Below, one piece after another: positions 10,330-21,187 of a stretch of 64,000 bases of DNA. How positions within the stretch are numbered: the stretch's first letter is position 1; each line of letters begins with the position of its first letter. The notes beneath the pieces were generated by a model, which had not been told where the DNA came from, made no database searches, and was given only the letters and a program-made list of their open reading frames with translations. The position numbers and the translations under genes are program-made. This stretch comes from Flavobacteriaceae bacterium (GTDB lineage Bacteria; Bacteroidota; Bacteroidia; Flavobacteriales; Flavobacteriaceae): the NCBI GenBank assembly GCA_016764435.1, contig JAESRX010000063.1, positions 32,232 through 96,231 of the forward strand, in the 5' to 3' direction.

Positions 10330-11025
10330 ATGAGAAATAGTATATTTATTAGTTTGTTATTGATCTGTATCTCCTGTGGAGGTGGTTCTAAAGGTGGCGA
10401 AAAAAAGTCCAATAAAGCACCTAATATTCCTGGGTTAATTTATCCTCAGAGTAATATGTTATGTATAAATAATGTCGTAACTTTTAGGTGGAAGGCCTCT
10501 GAAGACCCTGAAGGAGATGCCTTGAAATACGAGCTTCAAGTGGCTGAAAATAGTAACTTTTCTACGCTATTACATACGGAAAAACTCACAGGAGTTTCTA
10601 GAACCTTTTCTTTGGATAAAGGCGCTATCTATTATTGGAGAGTTCGCGCTATCGACGCGACGGATGCGTCAAGTAATTTTAGCGTTGCGTATCAGTTTTA
10701 TACGGAAGGGATAGGGGTTTCTAATTATGTTCCTTTTTTGCCTAAATTGGTGAAACCTACATTAAATCAAGTGGTGAATACACAAAATGTTACACAAAAC
10801 GTTATACTCGAGTGGGAAGCGGCAGATGTAGATGTAAATGACACCCTAACTTACGATGTGTATTTTGGAGAGACTCTTAGTCCTAATATTGTGGTAGCTG
10901 GACATCCAACTAAAAAGTATACACAAGCTGTTTCAGCTGCTAAAACGTACTACTGGAGAGTGGAAGTGATGGATAATGCAGGAGGAAGGTCTATTGGTAA
11001 AACATGGTTGTTTAAGACGGACTAA
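10330..11025 (+). CDS. Lipoprotein with two fibronectin type III-like domains
   Basis: 231 aa; lipobox LLLICISC; two repeats (WKASEDPEGDALKYELQVA...YYWRVRAID and WEAADVDVNDTLTYDVYFG...YYWRVEVMD). Starts 6 bp after the metalloprotease stop, so probably cotranscribed. Confidence 0.8.
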   Translation: MRNSIFISLLLICISCGGGSKGGEKKSNKAPNIPGLIYPQSNMLCINNVVTFRWKASEDPEGDALKYELQVAENSNFSTLLHTEKLTGVSRTFSLDKGAIYYWRVRAIDATDASSNFSVAYQFYTEGIGVSNYVPFLPKLVKPTLNQVVNTQNVTQNVILEWEAADVDVNDTLTYDVYFGETLSPNIVVAGHPTKKYTQAVSAAKTYYWRVEVMDNAGGRSIGKTWLFKTD

Positions 11026-11128
11026 GGAGGCGGGTTATTGTTTTATAATGTGTGGTGTAATTGCTGGTGATGATTGTGTGGTTTTATACTGTAAAACAAT
11101 CAATATATGCACAAAAAGTGATGTTTTT

Positions 11129-11157
11129 TTTGATTTCTCGTAAATAATTGTATTTTG
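11129..11157 (+). promoter_or_regulatory. Putative Bacteroidota promoter (TTTG-N18-TATTTTG) for the TonB-dependent receptor
   Basis: TTTG at 11129-11132 and TATTTTG at 11151-11157 (one base short of TAnnTTTG). Lies inside the upstream part of the called ORF, supporting a true start at 11190. Confidence 0.45.
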
Positions 11158-11189
11158 CGATGTTGTTAATTAAAAATTCACAGAACATT

Positions 11190-13931
11190 ATGAAAAATTT
11201 TTTGAGTATTGTTTTGGTTCTTTTTCTTGGTTCCACGATGATTGCACAGACGGCAATATCAGGAACCGTAAAAGAAGCAAAATCGGGGCAACCTATTCCC
11301 GGAGCCAACATTAAGGTTGTTGGTAAATCACTAGGTACCACTACAGATTTTGATGGTAATTTCACATTTAATGTAAAATTAGAAGTGCCTTTTAAAGTGG
11401 AGGTCTCCCTTATGGGCTATGCACCTTCAGTGATAGAAGTTCTTAAAAAGAACCAAGTACTTCATTTTAAATTAAAAGAACTAGCGACTGCCCTAGATGA
11501 GGTTGTAGTCTCTGCTTCAAGAACACCAGAACGGATTTTAGAATCACCAGTGACTATTGAAAGAATGGATGCTAGAGCCATTAAAAATACTGCTTCAGCT
11601 TCTTTTTATGATGGTTTGGAAAACTTAAAAGGGGTGGATGTAAATACCTCTAGTTTGACATTTAAATCTATTAATACAAGAGGGTTTGCTGCATTTTCAA
11701 ATTCTAGATTTGTGCAATTGGTGGATGGAATGGATAATTCTTCTCCTGCCTTGAACTTTGTACTAGGAAATTTATTAGGTCTGTCAGAGTTGGATGTGAA
11801 GTCTGTGGAATTAATGCCAGGAGCCTCATCAGCACTTTATGGAGCCAATGCTTTTAACGGGATTTTATTTATGACGAGTAAAAATCCGTTTGACCATGCA
11901 GGGATTAGTGCGTATTTAAAAACAGGAATTACCTCACAAAAAGCGGCTGGAGACAATCAGTTTTATGATGTCGGTATTCGAATGGCCCATAAGTTTAGTG
12001 ATAAGTTTGCGGCAAAAGCAGTATTTTCTTATCTGGAAGGTACGGAGTGGCATGCTACTAATTACGAGGATTTTGATAATTATGGAGCTACACGTCTAGA
12101 TCCTGGATATGATGGTTTAAATGTATATGGAGATGAAGTCTCTAAATTATTTGATTTTGATTTTCAAGCGGGATTGCCTTCAGGTGTCCTGGGATCTGCT
12201 ACGATCTCTAGAACAGGGTATAAGGAAGTGGATATTATGGACTACAAGGCTTCCTCTATGAAAGCTAATTTTTCCTTACATTATAGACCTATGGCAGATG
12301 ATTTAGAAATCAGCTATGTGGCTAAATTTGGGCAAGGAAATACTATTTATCAAGGAGCAAATAGGTACTCGTTAGACCGATTCTTTATGCAGCAACATAA
12401 ACTAGAAATTTCGAATGCTAACTTTTTTGTAAGGGCCTATGTAACTTCAGAAGATGCTGGAAAGTCTTTTGATTCAAGGTTTGCAGCTATTAATGTAAAT
12501 AGAAGTTGGAAGGGTGATGTAGACTGGTTTACGGAATATGTAAGTACTTATATCGGTAGTAAATTATATGGAGGCGTTAGTAATGAGCAAGCACATGCAA
12601 CAGCCAGGAATGTAGCAGATACGGGGAGGTTATTACCAGGTAGTGATGGATTTAAGGCCGCGTTAGATAAAGTTAGAAATGATGGAAATTTAACAACAGG
12701 AGCCAAGTTTATAGATGAAACAAAATTATACCATACAGATGCTAATTATAACTTTAGTCATTTGATTGATTTTATAGACATTCAAATCGGAGGATCTTAT
12801 AGAGAGTATTCGTTAAATTCAGAAGGAACTATTTTTACAGATTATGATGGGCCTATTAATTATCATGAATATGGAGCTTATATGCAAGTTCAAAAGAAAA
12901 TGATAAACGACCGTTTAAAATTTACAGGTTCTTTACGCTATGACGAAGCGCAAAATTTTGAAGGACATGTGTCTCCAAGATTATCACTTTCTTATTCCTT
13001 AGGGAAAGAAAAAACAAGAAATTTAAGGGCTTCCTTTCAAACAGGGTTTAGGTATCCAACGACTCAGGATCAGTACATAGGATTGGATGTAGGACGTGCC
13101 TTGCTTGTAGGGTCAGCGCCAGATAATTTAGCGCGTTATACTTCGAATCCTATTAATGTTAGTGACGAAGGACAGTTGGCTGGTTTTCCTTCCACGGTTC
13201 AGCTAACAGGAACACAGGCTTATGAAAACTCTTTTACATTGAGTTCTGTTTTGAAGAAAGCGCCAGTTAAATCTAAAGTATCGCATGTGAAGCCAGAAAA
13301 AGTAATGGCCTTCGAAATTGGATATCGTGCAAAATTCGGAAGAATTGCCTTAGATATGAGTGGGTATTTTAATGAATATGAAGATTTTATTGGGAATACC
13401 ACCGTGTTAGCACCTTTATATGGTGTTGTAGGAGAGCCTCTTTCATATCTAGCATTGAAAAATGAAGATGTGCAAGCTGTCCAATTGTATACAAATACCA
13501 ACGCTACTATTTCGTCTTATGGAGGAACCATAGGGGCAGATACAAAGATTTTTGGAGGCTATGCCATCGCATTGAATTATACCTTGTCTAAATTTGATTT
13601 TGACCAAGCATCAGACCCCGATTATGAAGCCTCTTTTAATACACCGGAGCACAAAGTGAAATTTTCTTTTGGGAATCCTCATTTGTTTGACAACTTTGGA
13701 TTCAACGTAAATGTGCGTTGGAACGATGAGTATTTATGGGAATCTACTTTTGCAGATGCTATTATTCCAGCCAATACAGTATTGGATGCTCAGGTAAATT
13801 ATTCATTACCTAAATGGAAATCTACTTTTAAAGTTGGTGGAGCAAATATAGGAGGGAATGAGTATATGAGTGCGCCAGGTGTTGGTAGTATTGGGTCTCA
13901 GTATTATATTTCTTGGACGATTAATCCTTAA
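11190..13931 (+). CDS. TonB-dependent outer membrane receptor with carboxypeptidase-like regulatory domain
   Basis: ATG at 11190 gives signal peptide MKNFLSIVLVLFLGSTMIAQ; ISGTVKEAKSGQPIPGANIKVVG CarboxypepD_reg domain; plug LDEVVVSASRTPERILESPVTIERMDARAI; beta-barrel to C-terminus. Confidence 0.92.
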   Translation: MKNFLSIVLVLFLGSTMIAQTAISGTVKEAKSGQPIPGANIKVVGKSLGTTTDFDGNFTFNVKLEVPFKVEVSLMGYAPSVIEVLKKNQVLHFKLKELATALDEVVVSASRTPERILESPVTIERMDARAIKNTASASFYDGLENLKGVDVNTSSLTFKSINTRGFAAFSNSRFVQLVDGMDNSSPALNFVLGNLLGLSELDVKSVELMPGASSALYGANAFNGILFMTSKNPFDHAGISAYLKTGITSQKAAGDNQFYDVGIRMAHKFSDKFAAKAVFSYLEGTEWHATNYEDFDNYGATRLDPGYDGLNVYGDEVSKLFDFDFQAGLPSGVLGSATISRTGYKEVDIMDYKASSMKANFSLHYRPMADDLEISYVAKFGQGNTIYQGANRYSLDRFFMQQHKLEISNANFFVRAYVTSEDAGKSFDSRFAAINVNRSWKGDVDWFTEYVSTYIGSKLYGGVSNEQAHATARNVADTGRLLPGSDGFKAALDKVRNDGNLTTGAKFIDETKLYHTDANYNFSHLIDFIDIQIGGSYREYSLNSEGTIFTDYDGPINYHEYGAYMQVQKKMINDRLKFTGSLRYDEAQNFEGHVSPRLSLSYSLGKEKTRNLRASFQTGFRYPTTQDQYIGLDVGRALLVGSAPDNLARYTSNPINVSDEGQLAGFPSTVQLTGTQAYENSFTLSSVLKKAPVKSKVSHVKPEKVMAFEIGYRAKFGRIALDMSGYFNEYEDFIGNTTVLAPLYGVVGEPLSYLALKNEDVQAVQLYTNTNATISSYGGTIGADTKIFGGYAIALNYTLSKFDFDQASDPDYEASFNTPEHKVKFSFGNPHLFDNFGFNVNVRWNDEYLWESTFADAIIPANTVLDAQVNYSLPKWKSTFKVGGANIGGNEYMSAPGVGSIGSQYYISWTINP

Positions 13932-13936
13932 AAAAT

Positions 13937-15469
13937 TTGAAAATGAAAATAAATAAAATATCAATAGCAATAGTAGCATTGTGCAGCCTTACTTTTATAG
14001 GCTGTAATGATGAAGATTATGTAGTCTTACCAGAACAGGAAGGAATTACAGATCCTGAAGTGGACACTACGGTGTATACGAGTGGAACCGCAGATTTTTC
14101 AACCTTTATTAGTGTTGGGAACTCGATAACTGCAGGGTATTCAGATGGAGCGTTATTTAAATCGGGGCAGGAAAATTCTTTCCCCAATATATTAGCTGGT
14201 CAGTTTTCTTTGGCTGGAGGAGGGGATTTTTCTCAACCATTAATGAACGATGATATAGGAGGGTTATTACTAGGAGGAAATCAAATTCAAGAAAATAGAT
14301 TCTATTTGAATTTTGATGCTGTAAACGGAAATGGTCCTGTTCGATTAAGTGGCACACCTACTACAGAAGTAAGTAATATACTTTCGGGCCCATTTAATAA
14401 TATGGGAGTTCCTGGAGCTAAAAGTTTTCATTTAGGTTTTTCAGGATATGGTAATATTATGGGATTAACTCCTGAAAATGCGTATGCGAATCCATATTAT
14501 GTAAGAATGGCGACCACTCCTGGAGCTACGGTTATAGGAGATGCGATGTCGCAAAGTCCAACGTTCTTTTCTTTATGGATAGGAAATAACGATGTGTTAA
14601 GTTATGCGCTTTCTGGAGGTACAGGAGTGGATCAATTAGGCAATGATAACCTAGCTTTATATAAAAAAAATGACATTACAGATCCGGAAATTTTTGAAAA
14701 CACCTATAGAAACTTATTGGAAGCGTTAACCAGTGAAGGAGCGAAAGGAATTGTATCTACTGTTCCTAAAGTTACGAGTATTCCCTACTTTACAACGGTG
14801 CCTTACAATGCTATTCCGTTGGATGCCGCAACAGCCACTATGTTAAATCAAGCATTTGCAACTTATAATGGAGGATTACAGGCGATGGTAGCTAATTCAC
14901 TTTTAACTGCTGAGGAGGCAGATAGAAGAAATATTTCTTTTGTTGAAGGGCAAAATTCTGTTCTGATTTTTGATGAAGACTTGACGGATTTAACGATCTA
15001 TAATTCGGGACTAACTAATATGAGGATGGCTACGGGAGAGGATCTAATCGTCTTACCTGCAATGAATTTTTTAGGAACCTTAGTAGGGGACAATCCTAGT
15101 TTAATTAATGGAGTATCAGTTCCTTTATCGGATGAGTGGGTGTTAACACCAGAAGAGCAAGAAAAGGTAAATACGGCACAAGTTGCTTATAATGAATCTA
15201 TAAAAATATTGGCAGTTCAATATGATGTGGTCTTATTTGATGCCACAAGTTTATTTACGGAATTGATAGAAACAGGGATTACTCAAGATGAAATTACCAC
15301 TACAGGTAAGTTCGCTACTGGAGGTGGATTTTCTTTAGATGGAGTACATCCATCACCAAGAGGAGCCGCAATACTTGCAAACGGAATGATGGACGCAATC
15401 AATACGGCCTATGGATCCAATCTGCCAAGGGTGAATGTAGGAAACTACAAAGGCGTATACGTCGATTAG
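13937..15469 (+). CDS. SGNH/GDSL-hydrolase-family lipoprotein paired with the TonB-dependent receptor
   Basis: 510 aa; lipobox SLTFIGC; block I FISVGNSITAGYSDG, WIGNNDVL block, C-terminal LDGVHPSPRGAAILA (Asp-His dyad). Confidence 0.85.
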   Translation: MKMKINKISIAIVALCSLTFIGCNDEDYVVLPEQEGITDPEVDTTVYTSGTADFSTFISVGNSITAGYSDGALFKSGQENSFPNILAGQFSLAGGGDFSQPLMNDDIGGLLLGGNQIQENRFYLNFDAVNGNGPVRLSGTPTTEVSNILSGPFNNMGVPGAKSFHLGFSGYGNIMGLTPENAYANPYYVRMATTPGATVIGDAMSQSPTFFSLWIGNNDVLSYALSGGTGVDQLGNDNLALYKKNDITDPEIFENTYRNLLEALTSEGAKGIVSTVPKVTSIPYFTTVPYNAIPLDAATATMLNQAFATYNGGLQAMVANSLLTAEEADRRNISFVEGQNSVLIFDEDLTDLTIYNSGLTNMRMATGEDLIVLPAMNFLGTLVGDNPSLINGVSVPLSDEWVLTPEEQEKVNTAQVAYNESIKILAVQYDVVLFDATSLFTELIETGITQDEITTTGKFATGGGFSLDGVHPSPRGAAILANGMMDAINTAYGSNLPRVNVGNYKGVYVD

Positions 15470-15510
15470 AAATCTTATTTTTTCTTGAGAATACCCTAAT
15501 AAAACTTAGG

Positions 15511-15546
15511 AAAACAAGCGCCTTATCTAAATAAGGCGCTTGTTTT
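15511..15546 (+). terminator. Strong rho-independent terminator between the SGNH gene and atpD
   Basis: Perfect 16-bp inverted repeat aaaacaagcgccttat-ctaa-ataaggcgcttgtttt. Confidence 0.9.
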
Positions 15547-15588
15547 ATAAAAAAACGGTTTTTTTTAAAGTTTTTAACCCAAAAAAAT

Positions 15589-15596
15589 TATCTTTG
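15589..15596 (+). promoter_or_regulatory. Putative -7 element (TATCTTTG) of the atpDC promoter
   Basis: TAnnTTTG match between the terminator and atpD, about 60 bp upstream of the ATG. Confidence 0.5.
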
Positions 15597-15645
15597 CTGC
15601 TTAAATAGGAGAAATCCAGATTGAAATTAAATAACTAAACAATAA

Positions 15646-17166
<1,521 letters not shown>

Positions 17167-17220
17167 TAATTAGTTCCGATTTATTTGAATAAATAAATCA
17201 GAATTTAAAACGTATAAATT

Positions 17221-17499
17221 ATGTTTTTAGAAATAGTAACACCGGAAGCAGTAATTTTTAATTCAGATGTAGTGTCTGTGTTAGTTCCAGGAGTGAATGG
17301 GAAATTTCAATTATTGAAAAATCACGCAGCTATCGTATCTTTATTGGTAGGGGGTTCTGTGATTATTAAAGGAGATGAAATTCAGATTGAAAAGGAATTT
17401 GAATCTAAATTTACCATTTCAAATAATGTCTATTCACTAGCTATTAATAGTGGAACGATAGAAATGAAAGATGATAAAATAATTATCCTAGCGGATTAA
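17221..17499 (+). CDS. atpC: F1F0 ATP synthase subunit epsilon
   Basis: 92 aa; MFLEIVTPEAVIFNSDVVSVLVPGVNGKFQLLKNHAAIVSLL; directly follows atpD. Confidence 0.95.
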   Translation: MFLEIVTPEAVIFNSDVVSVLVPGVNGKFQLLKNHAAIVSLLVGGSVIIKGDEIQIEKEFESKFTISNNVYSLAINSGTIEMKDDKIIILAD

Positions 17500-17521
17500 T
17501 TATTTTAAAATAATAGTATTG

Positions 17522-17552
17522 AAAAAAGCACTGCCATTGGTAGTGCTTTTTT
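17522..17552 (+). terminator. Rho-independent terminator of atpDC
   Basis: aaaaaagcactgcc-att-ggtagtgctttttt hairpin (one G-T pair) ending in a T-run. Confidence 0.85.
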
Positions 17553-18087
17553 GTTTTTGGGGCAACGCAGACAACGCAATAGGGGCGTAGCCGTTGTGTC
17601 ATCATTTGACTCTAGGAAGAGGAACGGAGCTTATTAGAACTTACTAGAAGGCGATAAGTGATGTTCTTATAAAAACATTAAATGATTCCTTTTCTGTATA
17701 AATACTCTTTTTCAGGGTGTTGATAGTTAAGAGTGTCAGGGCTATTTACTACCTGTTTATCTACGGGATGAGCCATGGAATAACGTAGGGGTTAGAGGGA
17801 AGTTCGGCTATTTTTTAGTTAGCTTCGATTTTTTTTCAAAAGTTAAACACTCCTTAAAAAGGAGGAATTTCACAGCTGTTTTTAAAAAAACATCCCGATG
17901 AGAAGGGAGTATTTCAATCATGATTTTTCTATTTTGTGTTTTTTTATAAATTTTATTTCTTAGTTTTAGGGGTGTTTTACGTGTTAATTAACACTTGCAG
18001 ATTGGATTTAATATGGATTCTTCAATATTATGCAATTATTCTTCTTTTTGTTGAGATGCTTGGTTCTTCGTTTTTTTTAATAAAATC

Positions 18088-18119
18088 GTTGAAAGTTTTA
18101 TTTATTTAACTTATGTTTG
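18088..18119 (+). promoter_or_regulatory. Putative promoter of sprCDBF-like cassette 1 (GTTG-N20-TATGTTTG)
   Basis: TATGTTTG (18112-18119) matches TAnnTTTG, with GTTG at 18088-18091; about 70 bp upstream of the sprC-like ATG. Confidence 0.5.
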
Positions 18120-18191
18120 TAGTAAGCCTAACTATTATTTTCTCCAATAGGTTAAAAAAAATTTAAGACTAAACTAACTAATTTAACCCTA

Positions 18192-21179
18192 ATGGAGAGA
18201 GCCAACCCCCCTGTGCTTCTTTGTGTCTGTGTCATGTTTTTTGTCACGCACATATGTTATACGCAACAATTGGCACAGCCAATATTGGGGTTTGAGTATG
18301 CGTGTGCATCACCTTCTTTTAATCAATATAATATTGAAGTTATTTCTTCTGAAGGAGGATTTGAGACTTTTAATAAGTTTGTCATTGAATTGTCAGATGC
18401 TACTGGGAACTTTGATAGCCCCGTAATTTTAAAAGAAGTTGCTTCTAAAAATTCAGTACTCAATTTTGAAACTTCATTTTCCTTTCCAACGGAAACCTAC
18501 GGTAAAGATTACCAGATACGTGTTCGGTCTACACATCCAGAAAGTATAAGCCCCGCTTCCGTGGTGTTTGCGGCCTATTATCTTTCGAATACTCCTTTGA
18601 TTTTAGAAAATTATAAAGACGTTTACCTCTGTGACAAAACGATCGTAACTCTAAGTCTAAATACCGCAGAGTTTAGTTCCTATAATTGGTATTTGAACGG
18701 TTCCTATTTGCTAACAGCAGGAGCTAGTATTGAAGTGAAAAAAGAGGGATTGTACTATGCCGAAGTTGATTTTGGTATCTGTAGCGGAGGGGCCTCCATT
18801 TCTAATTTGATAAGAGTTACGTTTATGGAACCATTGGACATCCAAATACATGGGGAAAGTACTGTCTCTATGTGTTCTGGGGATTCGTACCTATTAAAAT
18901 CTACGATTACAGATCTGTCCAATGACTATTATTGGTATAAAGACGGGGAATTGATTAAAGGAATTTCGACGAAAGCAATTACATATCTACTCATTGGAGA
19001 TCAGTTGTTTGGAGACTATACACTAGAAGTCGTGAATATGGCAGGATGTGTGTCGGTTTCTGAGCCGGTTACCGTTGTAAATGTAAATTCAACATTCACG
19101 GTAACTACCATTGGTCAGACGGAAAATATTATTGTTTTCCCTGGTGAGACAGCAACACTAGAAATAACTACGAATGCCACGTCTTACCTTGTGAAATGGT
19201 ATAAGAATAATGAATTATTAGTCGCAGCTACAAGTACTTCCCTACTTGTTTCTGAGGAAGGAATATATAAAGCTGTGGTCTCTGTTGTAGAAGGGTCCTG
19301 TGTGATAGACGTTAGTTCCGATGATTTTAAAGTGTATACTCCAAGTAATTATTTTTTAGAAATAGAAACCGAGGCGTCTTATGCCTCTTGTATCTCGGAT
19401 TCGATTAAATTACAAGTAGCCACGATACACTATGAAATTAGTACAGGGGAAAAATTGGTTCTCAATGTCGAAGATTATTCCATGTTTAATTATCAGTGGT
19501 TGTTCCAAGGAACTACTTTGTCCGGAGAAAATAACCCGAGTATGGAGGTGTTATCTTTTGAAAACAGTGGAGAGTATCAGTTAAAAATTTATGATAAAAA
19601 TGAGATATCGGGGGGGTCCAACCTTTTAAATGTGAATTTGAAATTACCAAATGTAGCCCTCTTAGGGGAAGCGTTAGTATATCTATGTTCGGATGAAGAG
19701 TACACTTTTGAAGCGAGTATTAAGAACCTTGATTATACCTATACGTGGTATAAAAATGAGTCAGAAATAAAGTCATTACCTCCTTATAGCCCTATGTATA
19801 CTGTAGATACAGATGTTTATGGTGAATATAGAGTGGAAGTGAAAAATCAAGCAGGCTGTACGAGTAGTTCAAATACTGTTGCATTATTAAATGCATTTGT
19901 TTCGTTTTATGTGACGGCTATTAATTCCAGTGCTCCGATTGTTGTGTATTCAGGAGAAACAAAAACACTTGAAATTACTACTACAGCGACCAATCCTATC
20001 ATTAGGTGGTATAAAGACGGAAATGAGATTCCTGGCGCTACGTCATTGAGTTTGGCTGTTTCTACTCCAGGTGAATATAGAGCAATGGTTACGGTTTCTG
20101 AGAGCTGTACTCAGTCTGTGTATTCAGATTATTTCAAGGTTATTATTCCTGAAAATTATAAAGTTACCCTGATTGCAGATACTAATTATGTCTCGTGTGA
20201 GTCCACTGCTGTAACCTTGAAGATAGAAGAGCTAGTGATACTACAAGAAAGTGGTATTTCAGTACTCGTAGCCATAGCGGATTATGCTAAGTTTTCCTTT
20301 TCATGGAGTTTAAATGGAACATTGATAGCCGGAGAAAATGAGCCGACTTTAGTCTTGGATTCTTGGGGAGATAACGGAAGCTATCAGTTGCGAATAATGG
20401 ATAATTCAGCGATTACAGCTTTGTCAAATGACCTTCTTATAAAAATGAAATTAGCCCCAGTAGAAATATTTTCAGAAACGCCTAGTGCTACGAAATGTGA
20501 AGAAAGTGCTATTAAATTATATACAGAAGAAAAAGAATTTTATACCTATCAATGGTATTTAAATAGCAACCCTTTGACAGGGGAAACGGCAGTTTCTATG
20601 GTTGCTATTGAGCAAGGAGACTATTACCTAAGTGTAAAACGTGATAATTGTACGATCAGTTCAAATAGTATTACTGTAAAATTTAAAGGAGCAGCTAGTA
20701 TTCATATTAGTCCTTCAGAGTCACTATTTATAAAAGGAGGAACATCAGTAGATGTTGTTGCTTCGGGTGGAGAAAGTTACCAGTGGAAAAATGAGCAAGG
20801 AGATATTCTTTCGGAAACAGCGATGTTGTCGGTGAGTGAGGAAGGAAAGTATGCGGTAGTTGCTAAAATAGGTAACTGTGAATTCACTAAAATAGTTGAG
20901 GTTTTCTTTATCACTAGTGTTTTAGTGCCAAATATAATTAGTCCTAATGGAGATGGGGTGAACGATACTTGGAATTTACCTCCTAGTTATGCCTTTAATA
21001 AATCTGTTGAAATTATCATCTATAATGCTAATGGAGCTATTGTTTATAAGACTAAAAACTATCAAAATACGTGGCCTCAAGGGACCATTAATAATGTGCC
21101 ATCATACAGCTTGTTTTATTATGTAATCAAACAAGAAGGACAGGTGTTTAAAAAAGGCACCATAACTATTATAAAATAA
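18192..21179 (+). CDS. sprC: SprC-like secreted Ig/PKD-like repeat protein with T9SS type B (gliding motility-associated) C-terminal domain, copy 1
   Basis: 995 aa; signal peptide; repeated YxWYKxGxxI...GxYxxxV Ig-like modules; C-terminal VPNIISPNGDGVNDTWNLP...VEIIIYNANGAIVYKT...FYYVIKQEGQVFKKGTITIIK. Position matches sprC of the Flavobacterium johnsoniae sprCDBF operon. Confidence 0.82.
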   Translation: MERANPPVLLCVCVMFFVTHICYTQQLAQPILGFEYACASPSFNQYNIEVISSEGGFETFNKFVIELSDATGNFDSPVILKEVASKNSVLNFETSFSFPTETYGKDYQIRVRSTHPESISPASVVFAAYYLSNTPLILENYKDVYLCDKTIVTLSLNTAEFSSYNWYLNGSYLLTAGASIEVKKEGLYYAEVDFGICSGGASISNLIRVTFMEPLDIQIHGESTVSMCSGDSYLLKSTITDLSNDYYWYKDGELIKGISTKAITYLLIGDQLFGDYTLEVVNMAGCVSVSEPVTVVNVNSTFTVTTIGQTENIIVFPGETATLEITTNATSYLVKWYKNNELLVAATSTSLLVSEEGIYKAVVSVVEGSCVIDVSSDDFKVYTPSNYFLEIETEASYASCISDSIKLQVATIHYEISTGEKLVLNVEDYSMFNYQWLFQGTTLSGENNPSMEVLSFENSGEYQLKIYDKNEISGGSNLLNVNLKLPNVALLGEALVYLCSDEEYTFEASIKNLDYTYTWYKNESEIKSLPPYSPMYTVDTDVYGEYRVEVKNQAGCTSSSNTVALLNAFVSFYVTAINSSAPIVVYSGETKTLEITTTATNPIIRWYKDGNEIPGATSLSLAVSTPGEYRAMVTVSESCTQSVYSDYFKVIIPENYKVTLIADTNYVSCESTAVTLKIEELVILQESGISVLVAIADYAKFSFSWSLNGTLIAGENEPTLVLDSWGDNGSYQLRIMDNSAITALSNDLLIKMKLAPVEIFSETPSATKCEESAIKLYTEEKEFYTYQWYLNSNPLTGETAVSMVAIEQGDYYLSVKRDNCTISSNSITVKFKGAASIHISPSESLFIKGGTSVDVVASGGESYQWKNEQGDILSETAMLSVSEEGKYAVVAKIGNCEFTKIVEVFFITSVLVPNIISPNGDGVNDTWNLPPSYAFNKSVEIIIYNANGAIVYKTKNYQNTWPQGTINNVPSYSLFYYVIKQEGQVFKKGTITIIK

Positions 21180-21187
21180 TTTTATTC

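Noticed and set aside
17560-18080. Possible RNA gene in the long leader upstream of cassette 1
   Set aside because: No tRNA cloverleaf or recognised riboswitch pattern could be supported by eye; a covariance-model (Rfam) search would be needed.
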